DNA of 34,444 nt from Bacteroidales bacterium. GTDB lineage: Bacteria > Bacteroidota > Bacteroidia > Bacteroidales > Muribaculaceae. Every line of letters begins with the position of its first letter. Position 1 is the first letter of the stretch. Both the position numbers and the translations under genes were made by a program. The DNA lies in assembly GCA_029224905.1 (NCBI GenBank), contig JAQXVL010000098.1, positions 1-34,444 of the forward strand. Direction: 5' to 3'. Below, in pieces: positions 19,701 through 27,132 of this stretch. The notes under the pieces were generated by a model. That model saw only the letters and a program-made list of their open reading frames with translations, had not been told where the DNA came from and searched no databases.

Positions 19701-21494
19701 ACTGCAACAGCAAAAGTGCTCAACGGTGCAAACCGTCAATGGCGTAACGGCTACACTGCAGTGCTCCACGTTGGCGACGACATCACTGTGGAGGCTCCCG
19801 CCAACATGATTCAAGCAAATGCAGAGGCTGAGTTCGAATTTACATTCACTCCGCACGCTACCGGTACATTCGACACTTACATCGAATTCGTTGCCGAAGG
19901 CATTACTGCTGCTACCGACGTCGTTCAACTCACTATCGGTGCAGAAACCGCCGACGCTGAAGTCCAAGTAGGTACGGTTTCTTCTAAGACGAGTTTCGGA
20001 CCTGTTAATCTTTTTTATAAGAAAAGCGTAGTCGAACTTGTTTATCCGAAATCTATGCTCGGCATTCCTGCAGGCACAAAGATTGACGCTTTGCGTTTCA
20101 AAGGCTACCACGCAGCGAAAAACTTAACATATAACGTCAAATCGTGGGTAGCCAATGTTCCGGAAGGCACAGCCAACACAGGTCGCGGCGTAGAAGGCAT
20201 GACACTCTACAAAGATGACCAACTCAGCTTGGCTGTAGCAAAAGGTTCGAAAGATAACACTGAAACCATCTACGAAATCTCATTCCCCGACGGATTCATC
20301 TATGATGGCGGCGATATCCGCATCGTTTCGACTTCTAGTGCTGATGGTTTTCAGTCAGTAAACTTCGAAGTAACCGACGTTACCGGTCACATGCTTTATG
20401 GAGCAGATGACAACATAAATGTTGACGATTTGTCTTGTACAAAAAACGACAGACCTCTTCCGGTAATGTATCTTGCAGTAACTCCGTCCAAGAACGTTTC
20501 GGGTACTGTAACAATCGGTGAAACCGGCGCTGCCGTTGCCAACACTCCGGTCGTTGTAAAATCGGGCGAGATTGAATACTATGGCACTACCGACGAAAAC
20601 GGTGCTTACTCTGTCGACGTTATCCAACACACACTCGACTATACAGTTAACGTAAGCGTTGCCGGCTATCTTCCCTCGGCAGAACCCATCTCGTTCGCTG
20701 ACGGCGACGTTGTTGCCAACATCGTCCTCAACAAGGGCTTCGTCAAAGGTCAAGTGCTCGACGCCGACACCAACGAGCCTATCGCAGGCGCTTATGTCGA
20801 CATCAGCGACAGCAACTGGGCAATCATCGGCAGTCTCGAAGCAACCGGCGAAGACGGTGCTTTCAACTTCGAAGTTAGCGCAGCAGGCGACTACTACCTC
20901 AGCGCTGAGGCTCCCTACTACTTCTTCGAGCGCCAAGATCCCGACCCGGCAACTGTTACAACTACCGGCGTTGTTAGCAACATTTACCTCAAGTCGAAAT
21001 CATTCGCTGTAACCGGCGTCGTTTACGACAAGGCTACCAACCAACCGGTTCTCGACGCTAAGGTTGACCTCTACTGCGACGGCGAAGTTGTGGCTACTTC
21101 CCCGACAGGCAGCGAAACCGGCGACTACTTCTTCGAAGACATCGACCACGTAGGAACTAAAACTTACTTCGTTCGCGCTTACCGCGATGGCTACAAGTCG
21201 GAAGATATCACTCTCGACTTCTCGACAGTCGGCGCATGGAACTCATTACTTGAAAGTCAAGACATCTACATCGGTGTCGGCGACTCAGGTGTAAGCACAC
21301 TCACCGCTAACGGCTTCAAAGCATTCGGCGGCAAGGGCAACATCACTGTCGTTTCGGCTGCAGGCGTTGTCAACATCTACAACGAAGTAGGCTCGCTCAT
21401 CCGTAGCGAAAAGGTACAAAACGGCAAGACCACATTCAACGGTCTCAACGCAGGTATCTACATCGTTAACGGCGTGAAAGTGGCAGTGAAATAA
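16704..21494 (+). CDS. Giant T9SS-type surface protein with repeated carboxypeptidase-regulatory-like domains
   Basis: 1596 residues with a signal peptide (MRKINFLLTLLVLFVAAPFARA). Two jelly-roll (choice-of-anchor J-like) regions lie at about 23-205 (YSESFEGLTPL) and 440-600 (WFVNFEDEKYPVG). Four carboxypeptidase-regulatory-like or TonB-plug-like beta domains lie at about 892-977 (ISGTVTNKATGAAIEGAEVTL), 1263-1340 (VSGTVTIGETGAAVANTPVVV), 1345-1420 (VKGQVLDADTNEPIAGAYVDI) and 1435-1515 (VTGVVYDKATNQPVLDAKVDL). The first two are each preceded by a similar domain of about 170 residues (IEKIMYRGYK..., IDALRFKGYH...), so a composite module is duplicated. The last 70 residues (VVNIYNEVGSLIRSEKVQ ... 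GLNAGIYIVNGVKVAVK) look like a T9SS type A sorting tail. No enzymatic motif was recognised. The gene follows the 1124-aa paralogue and ends at a strong terminator. Confidence 0.88.
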   Translation: MRKINFLLTLLVLFVAAPFARAEKTTITPYSESFEGLTPLTDHAFAPEYWSHIVDEYVDDYDEWSSGETYYVSYYSRETGGVNNGTYIEAGSQTIGSGYSKTANDLLVTPALSGDVTMYLKLTKTSGTVTFFTCTRNLDGSFTKGDAYTVTDMPTLSTEEWTQVTIPAVAEGTYLGIRLNYACIDEFTAASISYGGTKSLKVTKITKLNTNSYIDLTPEGTATFSFEVTVQNTGDENLNPGDEGYSLSIKDNSADTLIGEPTAIDQALAPGETYTLTVTATCTFDITDKIYHNFHIVENIGGASSNAAWYDIYPYLPNFQVSIVDKADVLADGTVVDFGMIGADSSKSYRLRNNTGGAPATITSITAPEGFSFKVTAKNDDTVEYTEFPITIPAHSELKLTVTASAAAAGTWSGNVAIDVDTYKTFNLAVVSIVTDPTKWFVNFEDEKYPVGSYTTNASSWSMGDYKVGGNKYVAKNGSSSDPTLFVSPKLSVAPGETLSFQASQNSYSTYADNFVNIYYSTDRKNWTLLRTISNKATDEADKILVEKESEYPYPAKLKTFILEGVPAGEGYIAFESGYACIDNIYGFSPCEVPTLDIVATEVKLPTEMTVNYTYKPAITFINAGSSDIAEGALKVRYVVGGETVAEQDVPAIARDSYNRTSPKSLTLEWTPRTAGTFPAKIEIYGEGFSYAEESTVVVSEESAIGWLNVGDYTTESSSSLITSNFCNNETETIYTADQIRLEAGAKIEKIMYRGYKTTANQLTNLQYYIENTTDEAPVSTGMTPYDHSGMTEVYNGEYTFVKNGTSSEHVDLIQFDLATPFVYTGGNIRVVIISKSEKFANFYVESFNKAGVNVTRRNDKNTETNNLTTVSFSKVSSVPVLYLWTERQIPTISGTVTNKATGAAIEGAEVTLTSGNTIYSATTDANGAYSADIYQDNLDYSISVAKDGYYAFPYDESENITVSAKAGSVVQNIQLTEAKGLRIIDNNVPTTATVNHAYTATAKVLNGANRQWRNGYTAVLHVGDDITVEAPANMIQANAEAEFEFTFTPHATGTFDTYIEFVAEGITAATDVVQLTIGAETADAEVQVGTVSSKTSFGPVNLFYKKSVVELVYPKSMLGIPAGTKIDALRFKGYHAAKNLTYNVKSWVANVPEGTANTGRGVEGMTLYKDDQLSLAVAKGSKDNTETIYEISFPDGFIYDGGDIRIVSTSSADGFQSVNFEVTDVTGHMLYGADDNINVDDLSCTKNDRPLPVMYLAVTPSKNVSGTVTIGETGAAVANTPVVVKSGEIEYYGTTDENGAYSVDVIQHTLDYTVNVSVAGYLPSAEPISFADGDVVANIVLNKGFVKGQVLDADTNEPIAGAYVDISDSNWAIIGSLEATGEDGAFNFEVSAAGDYYLSAEAPYYFFERQDPDPATVTTTGVVSNIYLKSKSFAVTGVVYDKATNQPVLDAKVDLYCDGEVVATSPTGSETGDYFFEDIDHVGTKTYFVRAYRDGYKSEDITLDFSTVGAWNSLLESQDIYIGVGDSGVSTLTANGFKAFGGKGNITVVSAAGVVNIYNEVGSLIRSEKVQNGKTTFNGLNAGIYIVNGVKVAVK

Positions 21495-21513
21495 TCAATT
21501 CACATACACTCTC

Positions 21514-21548
21514 GAAGCGCGTCCCTCGTCGGGGGCGCGCTTCTTTTT
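21514..21548 (+). terminator. Terminator of the giant surface-protein gene
   Basis: A 12-bp GC-rich stem (GAAGCGCGTCCC / GGGGCGCGCTTC, one wobble) followed directly by TTTTTAT, 20 bp after the stop codon. Confidence 0.85.
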
Positions 21549-21614
21549 ATATACTCCCGATTGCGAAAATTCGTCTTTTATTACCAAAAATTAGGATAAT
21601 TGGAAAAATTGTCT

Positions 21615-21622
21615 TACTTTTG
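21615..21622 (+). promoter_or_regulatory. Candidate -7 element for psd-pssA (TACTTTTG)
   Basis: TACTTTTG fits TAnnTTTG and lies 18 bases before ATG 21641. A TTAG near 21591-21594 is a poor -33. It overlaps the TTG at 21620 used by the ORF track, so translation more likely begins at the ATG. Confidence 0.5.
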
Positions 21623-21640
21623 TATGATAAACGCAAAAAA

Positions 21641-22318
21641 ATGGCAGTAAAACTACATAGAGAAGGCGCCAATATCATCGTAGCCCTATTTTTGATACTT
21701 GCAATGGTGAGTGTCACGGCATTCTTGTTTATCAAGCCGATAGTAATACCCTGGATAGTAGCGTCGGTATCGTTATTAGCCTTTTTGCTTGTGCTCAACT
21801 TCTTCCGCTCGCCGCTTCGCGACTTCAAAGGCAGCCGCGAAGGCGTCGTGGTGTCGTCGGCAGACGGAACCGTTGTAGCCCTCGAAGAAGTGTTCGAAGA
21901 CAAATATCTTCACTCGCGCGCCATTCAGATTTCGGTGTTTATGACCGTGTTTAACGTCCATGCCAACTGGTATCCCGTCGACGGAACAGTAGAATGCGCC
22001 GACTATTCGCCGGGACGCTTCCGCGCCGCATACCTCCCGAAGTCGAGTTCGGAGAACGAACACTCGTCGGTGGTTATCAAGACGCCGTCGGGACATCGCG
22101 TGCTCATGCGTCAAATCGCCGGTGCTATCGCTCGACGCATCGTCACCTACGCCTACCCCGGTTGCGAAGCCAACATATCGTCGCACATGGGGTTCATCAA
22201 ATTCGGCTCGCGCATCGACATATACCTGCCCGCCGACTCTAAAATATTGGTAAAAATCGGCGATAAAACAACCGGAGGAATCACCCCCATCGCTTACCTC
22301 AACAAAACACAAGAATGA
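21641..22318 (+). CDS. psd: Phosphatidylserine decarboxylase family protein
   Basis: Converts phosphatidylserine to phosphatidylethanolamine at the inner membrane, using a pyruvoyl group made by self-cleavage at a Gly-Ser bond. From ATG 21641 the protein is 225 residues, the size of the short Psd class. Two membrane segments lie at about 10-60 (ANIIVALFLILAMVSVTAFLF, IPWIVASVSLLAFLLVL). They are followed by FFRSPLRD, VSSADGTVV, FMTVFNVHANWYPVDGTV and the self-cleavage segment SHMGFIKFGSRIDIYLP, in which FGS supplies the pyruvoyl serine. I reject the TTG start at 21620 because it lies in a promoter box. The stop overlaps the pssA start (ATGA), the usual coupling of these genes. Confidence 0.95.
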   Translation: MAVKLHREGANIIVALFLILAMVSVTAFLFIKPIVIPWIVASVSLLAFLLVLNFFRSPLRDFKGSREGVVVSSADGTVVALEEVFEDKYLHSRAIQISVFMTVFNVHANWYPVDGTVECADYSPGRFRAAYLPKSSSENEHSSVVIKTPSGHRVLMRQIAGAIARRIVTYAYPGCEANISSHMGFIKFGSRIDIYLPADSKILVKIGDKTTGGITPIAYLNKTQE

Positions 22319-23025
22319 AACTCATACGCCTCATAAAGCAGCAAATCCCCAATACAATCACCCTGCTCAACCTCCTCAGCGGATGCTTTGCCATAGTTTT
22401 CGCATTCCGCTACAACGACACAATAGGTTGCCTAAACGCTTGGCAATGGGCTTTTGTCTGCATCGGACTGGCTACGATTTTTGACTTCTGCGACGGACTT
22501 TCGGCACGTCTGCTCCACGCTTACTCCGCAGTCGGCAAAGAGCTCGACTCGCTCGCCGACCTCATCAGCTTCGGCCTCGCTCCCGCCGCACTTGCCTACA
22601 ACGCAATGACCGCAAACGGCAGCGGTTGGCTCGCCATTGCCGCATTCATCACCACCGCCTTCGGCGCTCTGCGCCTCGCAAGATTCAACGTCGACGACCG
22701 TCAAACGACGTCGTTCATCGGACTTCCTATTCCCTCCAACGCAATCTTCTGGATTGGCGCAATCGCTTGGGTCAACGAGTTCGGCTACCCCGGCGACGCC
22801 GTGATGATAATACTCTCGCTTGCCACAGCCTACCTGATGGTCTGCAACCTGCGTATGTTCTCACTAAAAGTAAAGTCGCTTGCATGGAAAGGCAACGCCC
22901 TACGCTATACGCTCATCGCTGCCACCGTTGCCGGCGTTTGCGCGATTGGCTTGTCCGCCCTGGCTTTCGCGATTATCCTCTACATAATTTTGTCGCTCAT
23001 CGATTCACGCCGTGAACAATTGTAG
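22315..23025 (+). CDS. pssA: CDP-diacylglycerol-serine O-phosphatidyltransferase
   Basis: Makes phosphatidylserine from CDP-diacylglycerol and serine, the substrate for the psd product. 236 residues with several membrane spans. The CDP-alcohol phosphatidyltransferase signature DG-x2-AR-x8-G-x3-D-x3-D is complete (FDFCDGLSARLL ... VGKELDSLAD). The N-terminus IPNTITLLNLLSGCFAIVFAF is typical of the bacterial PssA subclass. The start codon overlaps the psd stop by 4 bases, so translation is probably coupled. Together psd and pssA form the phosphatidylethanolamine branch of membrane lipid synthesis. Confidence 0.96.
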   Translation: MKLIRLIKQQIPNTITLLNLLSGCFAIVFAFRYNDTIGCLNAWQWAFVCIGLATIFDFCDGLSARLLHAYSAVGKELDSLADLISFGLAPAALAYNAMTANGSGWLAIAAFITTAFGALRLARFNVDDRQTTSFIGLPIPSNAIFWIGAIAWVNEFGYPGDAVMIILSLATAYLMVCNLRMFSLKVKSLAWKGNALRYTLIAATVAGVCAIGLSALAFAIILYIILSLIDSRREQL

Positions 23026-23062
23026 CCGACAAAGTGTTATATCGGTCTAAACAAGTTTTGAA

Positions 23063-23389
23063 GTGGGATACATTCTATTTTTTATATTTTTCTTAGTTAT
23101 AGCATTCATCATTATGCCCTTGCTGCGCATAGGCTACGAAGCTTGGCGAATGCATCGCCGTATGCGCAAATTTTTCAGCCAAGCACAAAGCGCAGGGCAA
23201 CAACCACAACCCGAACAACCGCGTCGACGCAAGCCGGCAAAAGATAAAGTGGGCGAATACGTAGCCTTCGAAGAAATCCCCGCCGACGACACAACCCAGT
23301 CGCCCGAGAACTCCAACCACACCGACCCCGCAACGCCCCCGCGCCGCGACCCCATCATCACCGACGTCGACTTCGAAGAAATAAAATAG
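23063..23389 (+). CDS. DUF4834-like single-pass membrane protein
   Basis: 108 residues with a GTG start (GTG GGA TAC ATT). There is one N-terminal membrane helix (GYILFFIFFLVIAFIIMPLLRIGYEAW), then a basic, Gln/Pro-rich linker (PQPEQPRRRKPAKDK), GEYVAFEEI, and an acidic terminus DPIITDVDFEEIK. This matches the pattern of the DUF4834 family, which in Bacteroidales often follows psd-pssA. The function is unknown. It lies 37 bp after pssA and is probably in the same operon. A degraded second copy of its 3' end lies at 29334-29411. Repeat copy B begins within a few bases of its stop. Confidence 0.8.
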   Translation: MGYILFFIFFLVIAFIIMPLLRIGYEAWRMHRRMRKFFSQAQSAGQQPQPEQPRRRKPAKDKVGEYVAFEEIPADDTTQSPENSNHTDPATPPRRDPIITDVDFEEIK

Positions 23390-23395
23390 TAAGAG

Positions 23396-23640
23396 AGCAA
23401 ACAGTCTGCGCCTCGGCTCGACCAGGATATTCTCATCGTGTCGAAGATACGATGAGAATGAAAAGCCCCGGAGGGGCGCCAATTGTGGGTAACGCCGGGT
23501 TCAGTGCTGGAGGCACTTAACCCGGTGAGCGACAATGACATAGACACTCGAACCTCGAGAGAGGTTCGGTTGTGATAGCTGATGGGTTCTATACCCTTCT
23601 AACCGCGCGACAGCGCCTTCTAACCGCATCGAAGATGCCG
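23396..23640. repeat. Structured intergenic repeat, copy B
   Basis: About 245 bp, homologous along its length to copy C (28178-28434). Stems in order: ATTCTCATCGT / ACGATGAGAAT with loop GTCGAAGAT (23429-23459); GCCCC-GGA-GGGGC (23465-23477); the long hairpin GCCGGGTT...AACCCGGT enclosing AGTGCT-GGA-GGCACT (23494-23526); CGAACCTC-GAGA-GAGGTTCG with a GNRA tetraloop (23549-23568); a small GGGT/ACCC stem (23584-23596); two CCTTCTAACCGC direct repeats 21 bp apart; and a terminal GCATC-GAA-GATGC (23626-23638). It sits immediately after the DUF4834 stop. ORFs such as 23093-23482 on the minus strand are translations of this repeat. Confidence 0.85.
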
Positions 23641-23652
23641 ACTGACATGACT

Positions 23653-23705
23653 TTGTCAATAATCCCCAAATTTATTTAGCCGAAATTGTCAATAATCGCC
23701 AAATC
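23653..23705 (+). repeat. Pair of 20-bp direct repeats (TTGTCAATAATCnCCAAAT)
   Basis: TTGTCAATAATCCCCAAATT at 23653-23672 and TTGTCAATAATCGCCAAATC at 23686-23705, period 33 bp, directly after repeat copy B. They could be an operator pair or the debris of an insertion. Confidence 0.6.
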
Positions 23706-23803
23706 TTTAAGGTTCCAAGTCCAACTCAAAAACGCCCTATTTCATGCGCTGAGAACGAAAAATTCACCTAAAACACGTCGAGCGGGGTGCTTTTTCTGCA
23801 AAA

Positions 23804-23841
23804 ATGTTCCTTAAACGAAATACGATGTTCCTTAAACGAAA
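23804..23841 (+). promoter_or_regulatory. Tandem 17-bp direct repeat upstream of the lipoprotein operon (candidate operator)
   Basis: ATGTTCCTTAAACGAAA occurs twice without mismatch (23804-23820 and 23825-23841), with 21-bp spacing, or two helical turns. It is 57-94 bases before ATG 23898 and just upstream of the AT-rich promoter-like CTTTTGCTAATCTTTGCACTAATTTTATG. The same-face spacing suits a regulator that binds cooperatively. No known recognition site matched from memory. Confidence 0.5.
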
Positions 23842-23866
23842 CCTCTTTTGCTAATCTTTGCACTAA

Positions 23867-23895
23867 TTTTATGCCGTAAACAAAACGACATAAAA
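23867..23895 (+). promoter_or_regulatory. Leader hairpin abutting the start codon of the 217-aa gene
   Basis: TTTTATGCCGT / ACGACATAAAA forms 7 plus 3 base pairs around one mismatch, with loop AAACAAA, and ends two bases before ATG 23898. As DNA it could be an operator; as RNA it could mask the ribosome site. A related TATGCCGTAAA...GGCATA palindrome occurs at 29492-29520. Confidence 0.45.
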
Positions 23896-23897
23896 CT

Positions 23898-24551
23898 ATG
23901 AACACCACATCGGCTCACACCCACATCGGCATTCGTCATGCAATTGCCGCGGCTCTGTTCTTAATAATGGCACTGACCACTGCCGCAGCACCGAAAGCAA
24001 CCATAACAAAGAGCGGCAACACTCGCACCGTGAAAGTTACGGCGCTGCCCGCCAACGTCGCCGAATTCAGCGCGCTTCGCAACCAAATCGGCACAAGCCC
24101 CGAAGGCGTCGTCGCCCTGCAAGTGCTTGCGCTCGGCATTTATAGCGAATACGGGCAATCGGTCGGCGAAGAATGTCTCGACATGATTAACACCGCAACC
24201 GGGCTGACGGCGCACGCTCGCGGACGTCTTCGCGAATGGTTCGTCAAAGGCACAAACGACCCGCGCCCATACCAGGCGGCTTCCTATATGGCAGGCGCTA
24301 CCGCCGACAACGGCTACAACCCCACTCGGCCGCTGACAATGGTCGTGACCATCGGCACAACACAACGCACCTCCGACGGCGAACTCATCACCGTGCGACT
24401 CCGCTGCCAAGGCTACGACAGTTCGAAAGACATTCGCATCACCGTAAAACGCCCCGACAGCGACCGATTCTGTTACATCAACGCGAACGGCTCGATGTAT
24501 ATGAAGGTGCGCGAAATTAAGAAAGGTACTACCTATAAAGGTCTTCGCTAA
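23898..24551 (+). CDS. Exported protein of unknown function (DUF6935-like?)
   Basis: 217 residues with a hydrophobic N-terminal signal (IRHAIAAALFLIMALTTAAA) likely cleaved after AAA. The mature part begins with basic KSGNTRTVKV. It then shows LRNQIGTSPEGVVALQVLALGIYSEYGQSVGEECLDMI, a C-terminal beta-rich half, and the ending MKVREIKKGTTYKGLR. The 'RNQIGTSPEG' block and the KGTTYKG ending recall, from memory only, a Bacteroidales domain of unknown function (DUF6935); I hold this loosely. It is the first gene of a six-gene run with gaps of 12 to 48 bp or overlaps, so it probably carries the promoter for the run. The upstream region has a 17-bp direct repeat and a leader hairpin. Confidence 0.7.
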   Translation: MNTTSAHTHIGIRHAIAAALFLIMALTTAAAPKATITKSGNTRTVKVTALPANVAEFSALRNQIGTSPEGVVALQVLALGIYSEYGQSVGEECLDMINTATGLTAHARGRLREWFVKGTNDPRPYQAASYMAGATADNGYNPTRPLTMVVTIGTTQRTSDGELITVRLRCQGYDSSKDIRITVKRPDSDRFCYINANGSMYMKVREIKKGTTYKGLR

Positions 24552-24563
24552 ACAAATCCGACA

Positions 24564-25619
24564 ATGAAAAAATCAATCATCATAGCGTTATCCGCACTAT
24601 TCAGCCTTGCCGGCACGGCGTGCGGCAACAAAGCAAAAGCCGAAACCGGCACCAATGCAGCCGCCGACTCCACAGTAACCGTCGCCTGCGACGAAGAACT
24701 CTTGCCTTACGTCTCGACGCTCGAAAGCGTTGCCACGACTCTTTGCTGCGGCAGCGAAGAATTACAAGACGGCATGTACGAAGTCTACCGAACCGCTCTA
24801 ACCGTTGACGACAAAATCGACCTCAACGCCGTCGGCTACACACTGCGGACAATCGGCGACGAACAATACCTGATAATCGGAGGCCTCAAGGATAGAGACC
24901 ACAACACATACAGCAGCAAAGCAAGTCCCATCATCAACCTCTATCGTCAAGACGGCGACGAAATAAAACTCATCCTTTCCGGTTACTATTTCCGAGACGA
25001 ATGGTATCTGACAAAAAACAACGAGCTATTCAACGTCGGCGCCGTGAGCGCATCTACCGAGATTACAGCACTCTACGACATCCGCGACGGCGAACTCCTC
25101 TGCAACCACTTTTGGATGCGATACTACGACCTACACACCATGGAATATACTTACTTCCACAGTTACGAACCGATGTACGAGCCGAAAGAAGGCGCAACGA
25201 AGCTTGACTGGACGGAAGAAGACTACCGGAACAACATCGAGTCGCACATGGAGCAGGCAGTCGAAATTCCGCTTACGCCGATTTCCACACTTCGTCCTCT
25301 CGCAGCCATTCAGGACGGCGACAAAGTGACTCTCACAACGTCGGCGGCGGTGTATAACCTGAAAGTGCTCGCGCTCAGCGACGCCGACTTCAGCGACGGC
25401 ATGGCAAGATTCTCCGAACGCACAGTGGCGACCAAATCCGCGCTCAAGCCCGGCGAACGCCTGACGGTCGATATGACGTTCAACGGCGACGCGCCCGAGC
25501 ACGGCGTTGAGTTTGTCGACGTACTTGGCCGCACCGTCAAGATGACAATTACAATAAGCGGCGACGACGGCTCGCTCATAATGTATCAATACTATTGCTC
25601 CGATTTGAACTATGAATAA
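24564..25619 (+). CDS. Putative lipoprotein of unknown function (351 aa)
   Basis: An N-terminal signal MKKSIIIALSALFSLAGTACGNK places a cysteine at position 20. The lipobox (GTAC) is imperfect at -3 but acceptable for Bacteroidales. The mature protein has a low-complexity Ala/Thr/Asp linker, then alpha/beta-like sequence with YTLRTIGDEQYLIIGGLKDRD and YFRDEWYLTKNNELFNVG, resembling a folded periplasmic sensor or binding domain. The C-terminal part (LKVLALSDADFSDG... EFVDVLGRTVKMTITISGDDGSLIMYQY) looks like a beta sandwich. I recognise no family. The last 8 bases overlap the next lipoprotein gene, implying translational coupling and shared function. Confidence 0.75.
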   Translation: MKKSIIIALSALFSLAGTACGNKAKAETGTNAAADSTVTVACDEELLPYVSTLESVATTLCCGSEELQDGMYEVYRTALTVDDKIDLNAVGYTLRTIGDEQYLIIGGLKDRDHNTYSSKASPIINLYRQDGDEIKLILSGYYFRDEWYLTKNNELFNVGAVSASTEITALYDIRDGELLCNHFWMRYYDLHTMEYTYFHSYEPMYEPKEGATKLDWTEEDYRNNIESHMEQAVEIPLTPISTLRPLAAIQDGDKVTLTTSAAVYNLKVLALSDADFSDGMARFSERTVATKSALKPGERLTVDMTFNGDAPEHGVEFVDVLGRTVKMTITISGDDGSLIMYQYYCSDLNYE

Positions 25620-26610
25620 ATCGACATTAACCATATTAATACTCTCAACAGCCGCAATGACAGCCTGTGCACACGCAAAATCCGGCGACACAGCCACTAC
25701 CGCCGACAGCATCGCCGCCACGGTCGAACCGACCGAAGCAGCGACCGAAAACGTGTCGTTCGAGTTTCTCGAGGGCACATGGCAACTCTATGACGCAAAT
25801 CGCGGCAACAAAAACATCACGCTGACCCTCGACGTCGACGGAAGCATCATCCTGTGGCAACACAACCGCCTGCCGAATATTCCCGGCACCGAAGTGCTCG
25901 ACTTCGAGCCTTTGGTTTACTACGAAGGCACATACACCCTGCAAGGCAACGACCTCAACTATTCGATGACGACTACCAACTTCGACGCCGAAGGCACCCT
26001 CCGACTTGCCCGCTCGGGCAACTTCCTGCTGGCAACGCTCTCCGACGACATCATCAACATTGCCAACAAAGGCACTACGCTGAAATTCTTCAACGTCGAC
26101 GAAGCCTATCCGGCACAACTCGGCGAACGACCGTCGGTGGTCGACATGCTTAAAGCCGTGCGTCAGTTCGTGTTCGACGACGTTGTGCGCGATGCCACAA
26201 CGCTAATCGTCGACAGCCGTCAGCCCGACCCCGACCTCGAGGCAACACAAACCATCGACAACGCCAACGGCTACATCGCCTACAACAGCGGCGGTGCACC
26301 GGCGAGCGGCATGGAAGCCTGCATTTGGCGCTGCAACGACGGCTCGACGCTCTTTGCTCTCAACGTGCTTGGCGAAGGCGTCGACGTCCGACCAACTACG
26401 TATTTTCGACTCTTCGCCTACTACCCCGAAGCGAAATGCATCAGAAGTCTCACCCGCGAAAGCGAAGACCTCTTCATGACACATCCCCGCTACAGCGGCT
26501 GCCTGCAACTGCCGCGACACGGCAAAGACATCAAAATTTGCATCTATCGACCCGACGGAACTATCGAAACCACCGAAACACGAAAGTGGAACGGCAACGG
26601 ATTTAAATAA
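25612..26610 (+). CDS. Putative lipoprotein with lipocalin-like N-terminal part (332 aa)
   Basis: Signal MNKSTLTILILSTAAMTACAHAK with lipobox MTAC. After a Thr/Ala-rich linker, FLEGTWQLYDANRGNKNITLTLDVDGSIILW and the following strands resemble a lipocalin-like 'LxGTW' beta barrel (about 50-165). The second half (SVVDMLKAVRQFVF ... GYIAYNSGG ... FALNVLGEGVDVRPTTYFRLFAYYPEAKCI ... ICIYRPDGTIETTETRKWNGNGFK) is a separate domain that I cannot assign. The ATG lies 8 bases inside the end of the preceding gene, so the two are probably co-translated and may act together at the outer membrane. Confidence 0.75.
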   Translation: MNKSTLTILILSTAAMTACAHAKSGDTATTADSIAATVEPTEAATENVSFEFLEGTWQLYDANRGNKNITLTLDVDGSIILWQHNRLPNIPGTEVLDFEPLVYYEGTYTLQGNDLNYSMTTTNFDAEGTLRLARSGNFLLATLSDDIINIANKGTTLKFFNVDEAYPAQLGERPSVVDMLKAVRQFVFDDVVRDATTLIVDSRQPDPDLEATQTIDNANGYIAYNSGGAPASGMEACIWRCNDGSTLFALNVLGEGVDVRPTTYFRLFAYYPEAKCIRSLTRESEDLFMTHPRYSGCLQLPRHGKDIKICIYRPDGTIETTETRKWNGNGFK

Positions 26611-26628
26611 AAACAAATATTTTTCATT

Positions 26629-27084
26629 ATGGATAAAGAAATGTGGCTAAAAGCCAGAATCAACGCCCTTTACGACTATTTCGACCTACCCGAAAAAGCC
26701 AAAGCCGAAGCCGAAGAATGCTTCGACGGCATGCGCAAACTTGCCGCTGAATGCAACGACCAAGGCGAATTCGAGACACGCCTCTCCGGCTCGCCCCTCT
26801 CCGAGCAATACAACGGGCTTTTCACGAAGTTCTCGAAATACGTCAAACTCCCCGAAGGAACGCCCGGGAAAGGCGACGTCGTCAAATCGATTGCCGTCAA
26901 CACCGCCGCTTCGTCGGTAAAAACCATCGCTCAAAACAAGGCAAAAAGCATCCTCATCAACGCCCTGCCCGACGAAGTGAGCAACTGGCTCATCTACCGC
27001 TGGAACAACGTACCCATCCTGCGCGAAATCCGCTCTTTCTTCAACCTCAAAGACAGTTTCCGCCGTTGGTTCGGCAAAAAATAG
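26629..27084 (+). CDS. Hypothetical cytosolic protein (151 aa)
   Basis: Unlike its neighbours it has no signal peptide. It is helix-rich and charged: MWLKARINALYDYFDLPEKAKAEAEECFDGMRKLAAEC, then SSVKTIAQNKAKSILINALPDEVSNWLIYRWNNVPILREIRSFFNLKDSFRRWFGKK. The C-terminal amphipathic and basic stretch could touch the membrane. It lies 18 bp after the preceding lipoprotein gene and 48 bp before the next, on the same strand. I do not recognise a family. Confidence 0.65.
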   Translation: MDKEMWLKARINALYDYFDLPEKAKAEAEECFDGMRKLAAECNDQGEFETRLSGSPLSEQYNGLFTKFSKYVKLPEGTPGKGDVVKSIAVNTAASSVKTIAQNKAKSILINALPDEVSNWLIYRWNNVPILREIRSFFNLKDSFRRWFGKK

Positions 27085-27132
27085 AATTCATCGTTTTAAC
27101 ACCTTATTTATTAACCTAAAAACCAAAACATT

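Noticed and set aside
21620-21640. TTG start for psd given by the ORF track
   Set aside because: The TTG is the last part of a TACTTTTG promoter box; ATG 21641 gives the normal N-terminus.
23093-23547. Minus-strand ORFs MAPLRGFSFSS... and MSMSLSLTGLSASS..., similar to ORFs at 27979-28328
   Set aside because: The apparent protein conservation between the two sites is a by-product of repeat copies B and C. Both frames are equally conserved, and the substitutions preserve base pairing, not codons.
23595-23640. CCTTCTAACCGC repeats at 21-bp period as a short CRISPR-like array
   Set aside because: Only two units with 9-base spacers, conserved including the spacer in copy C, and no cas genes; they belong to the structured repeat.
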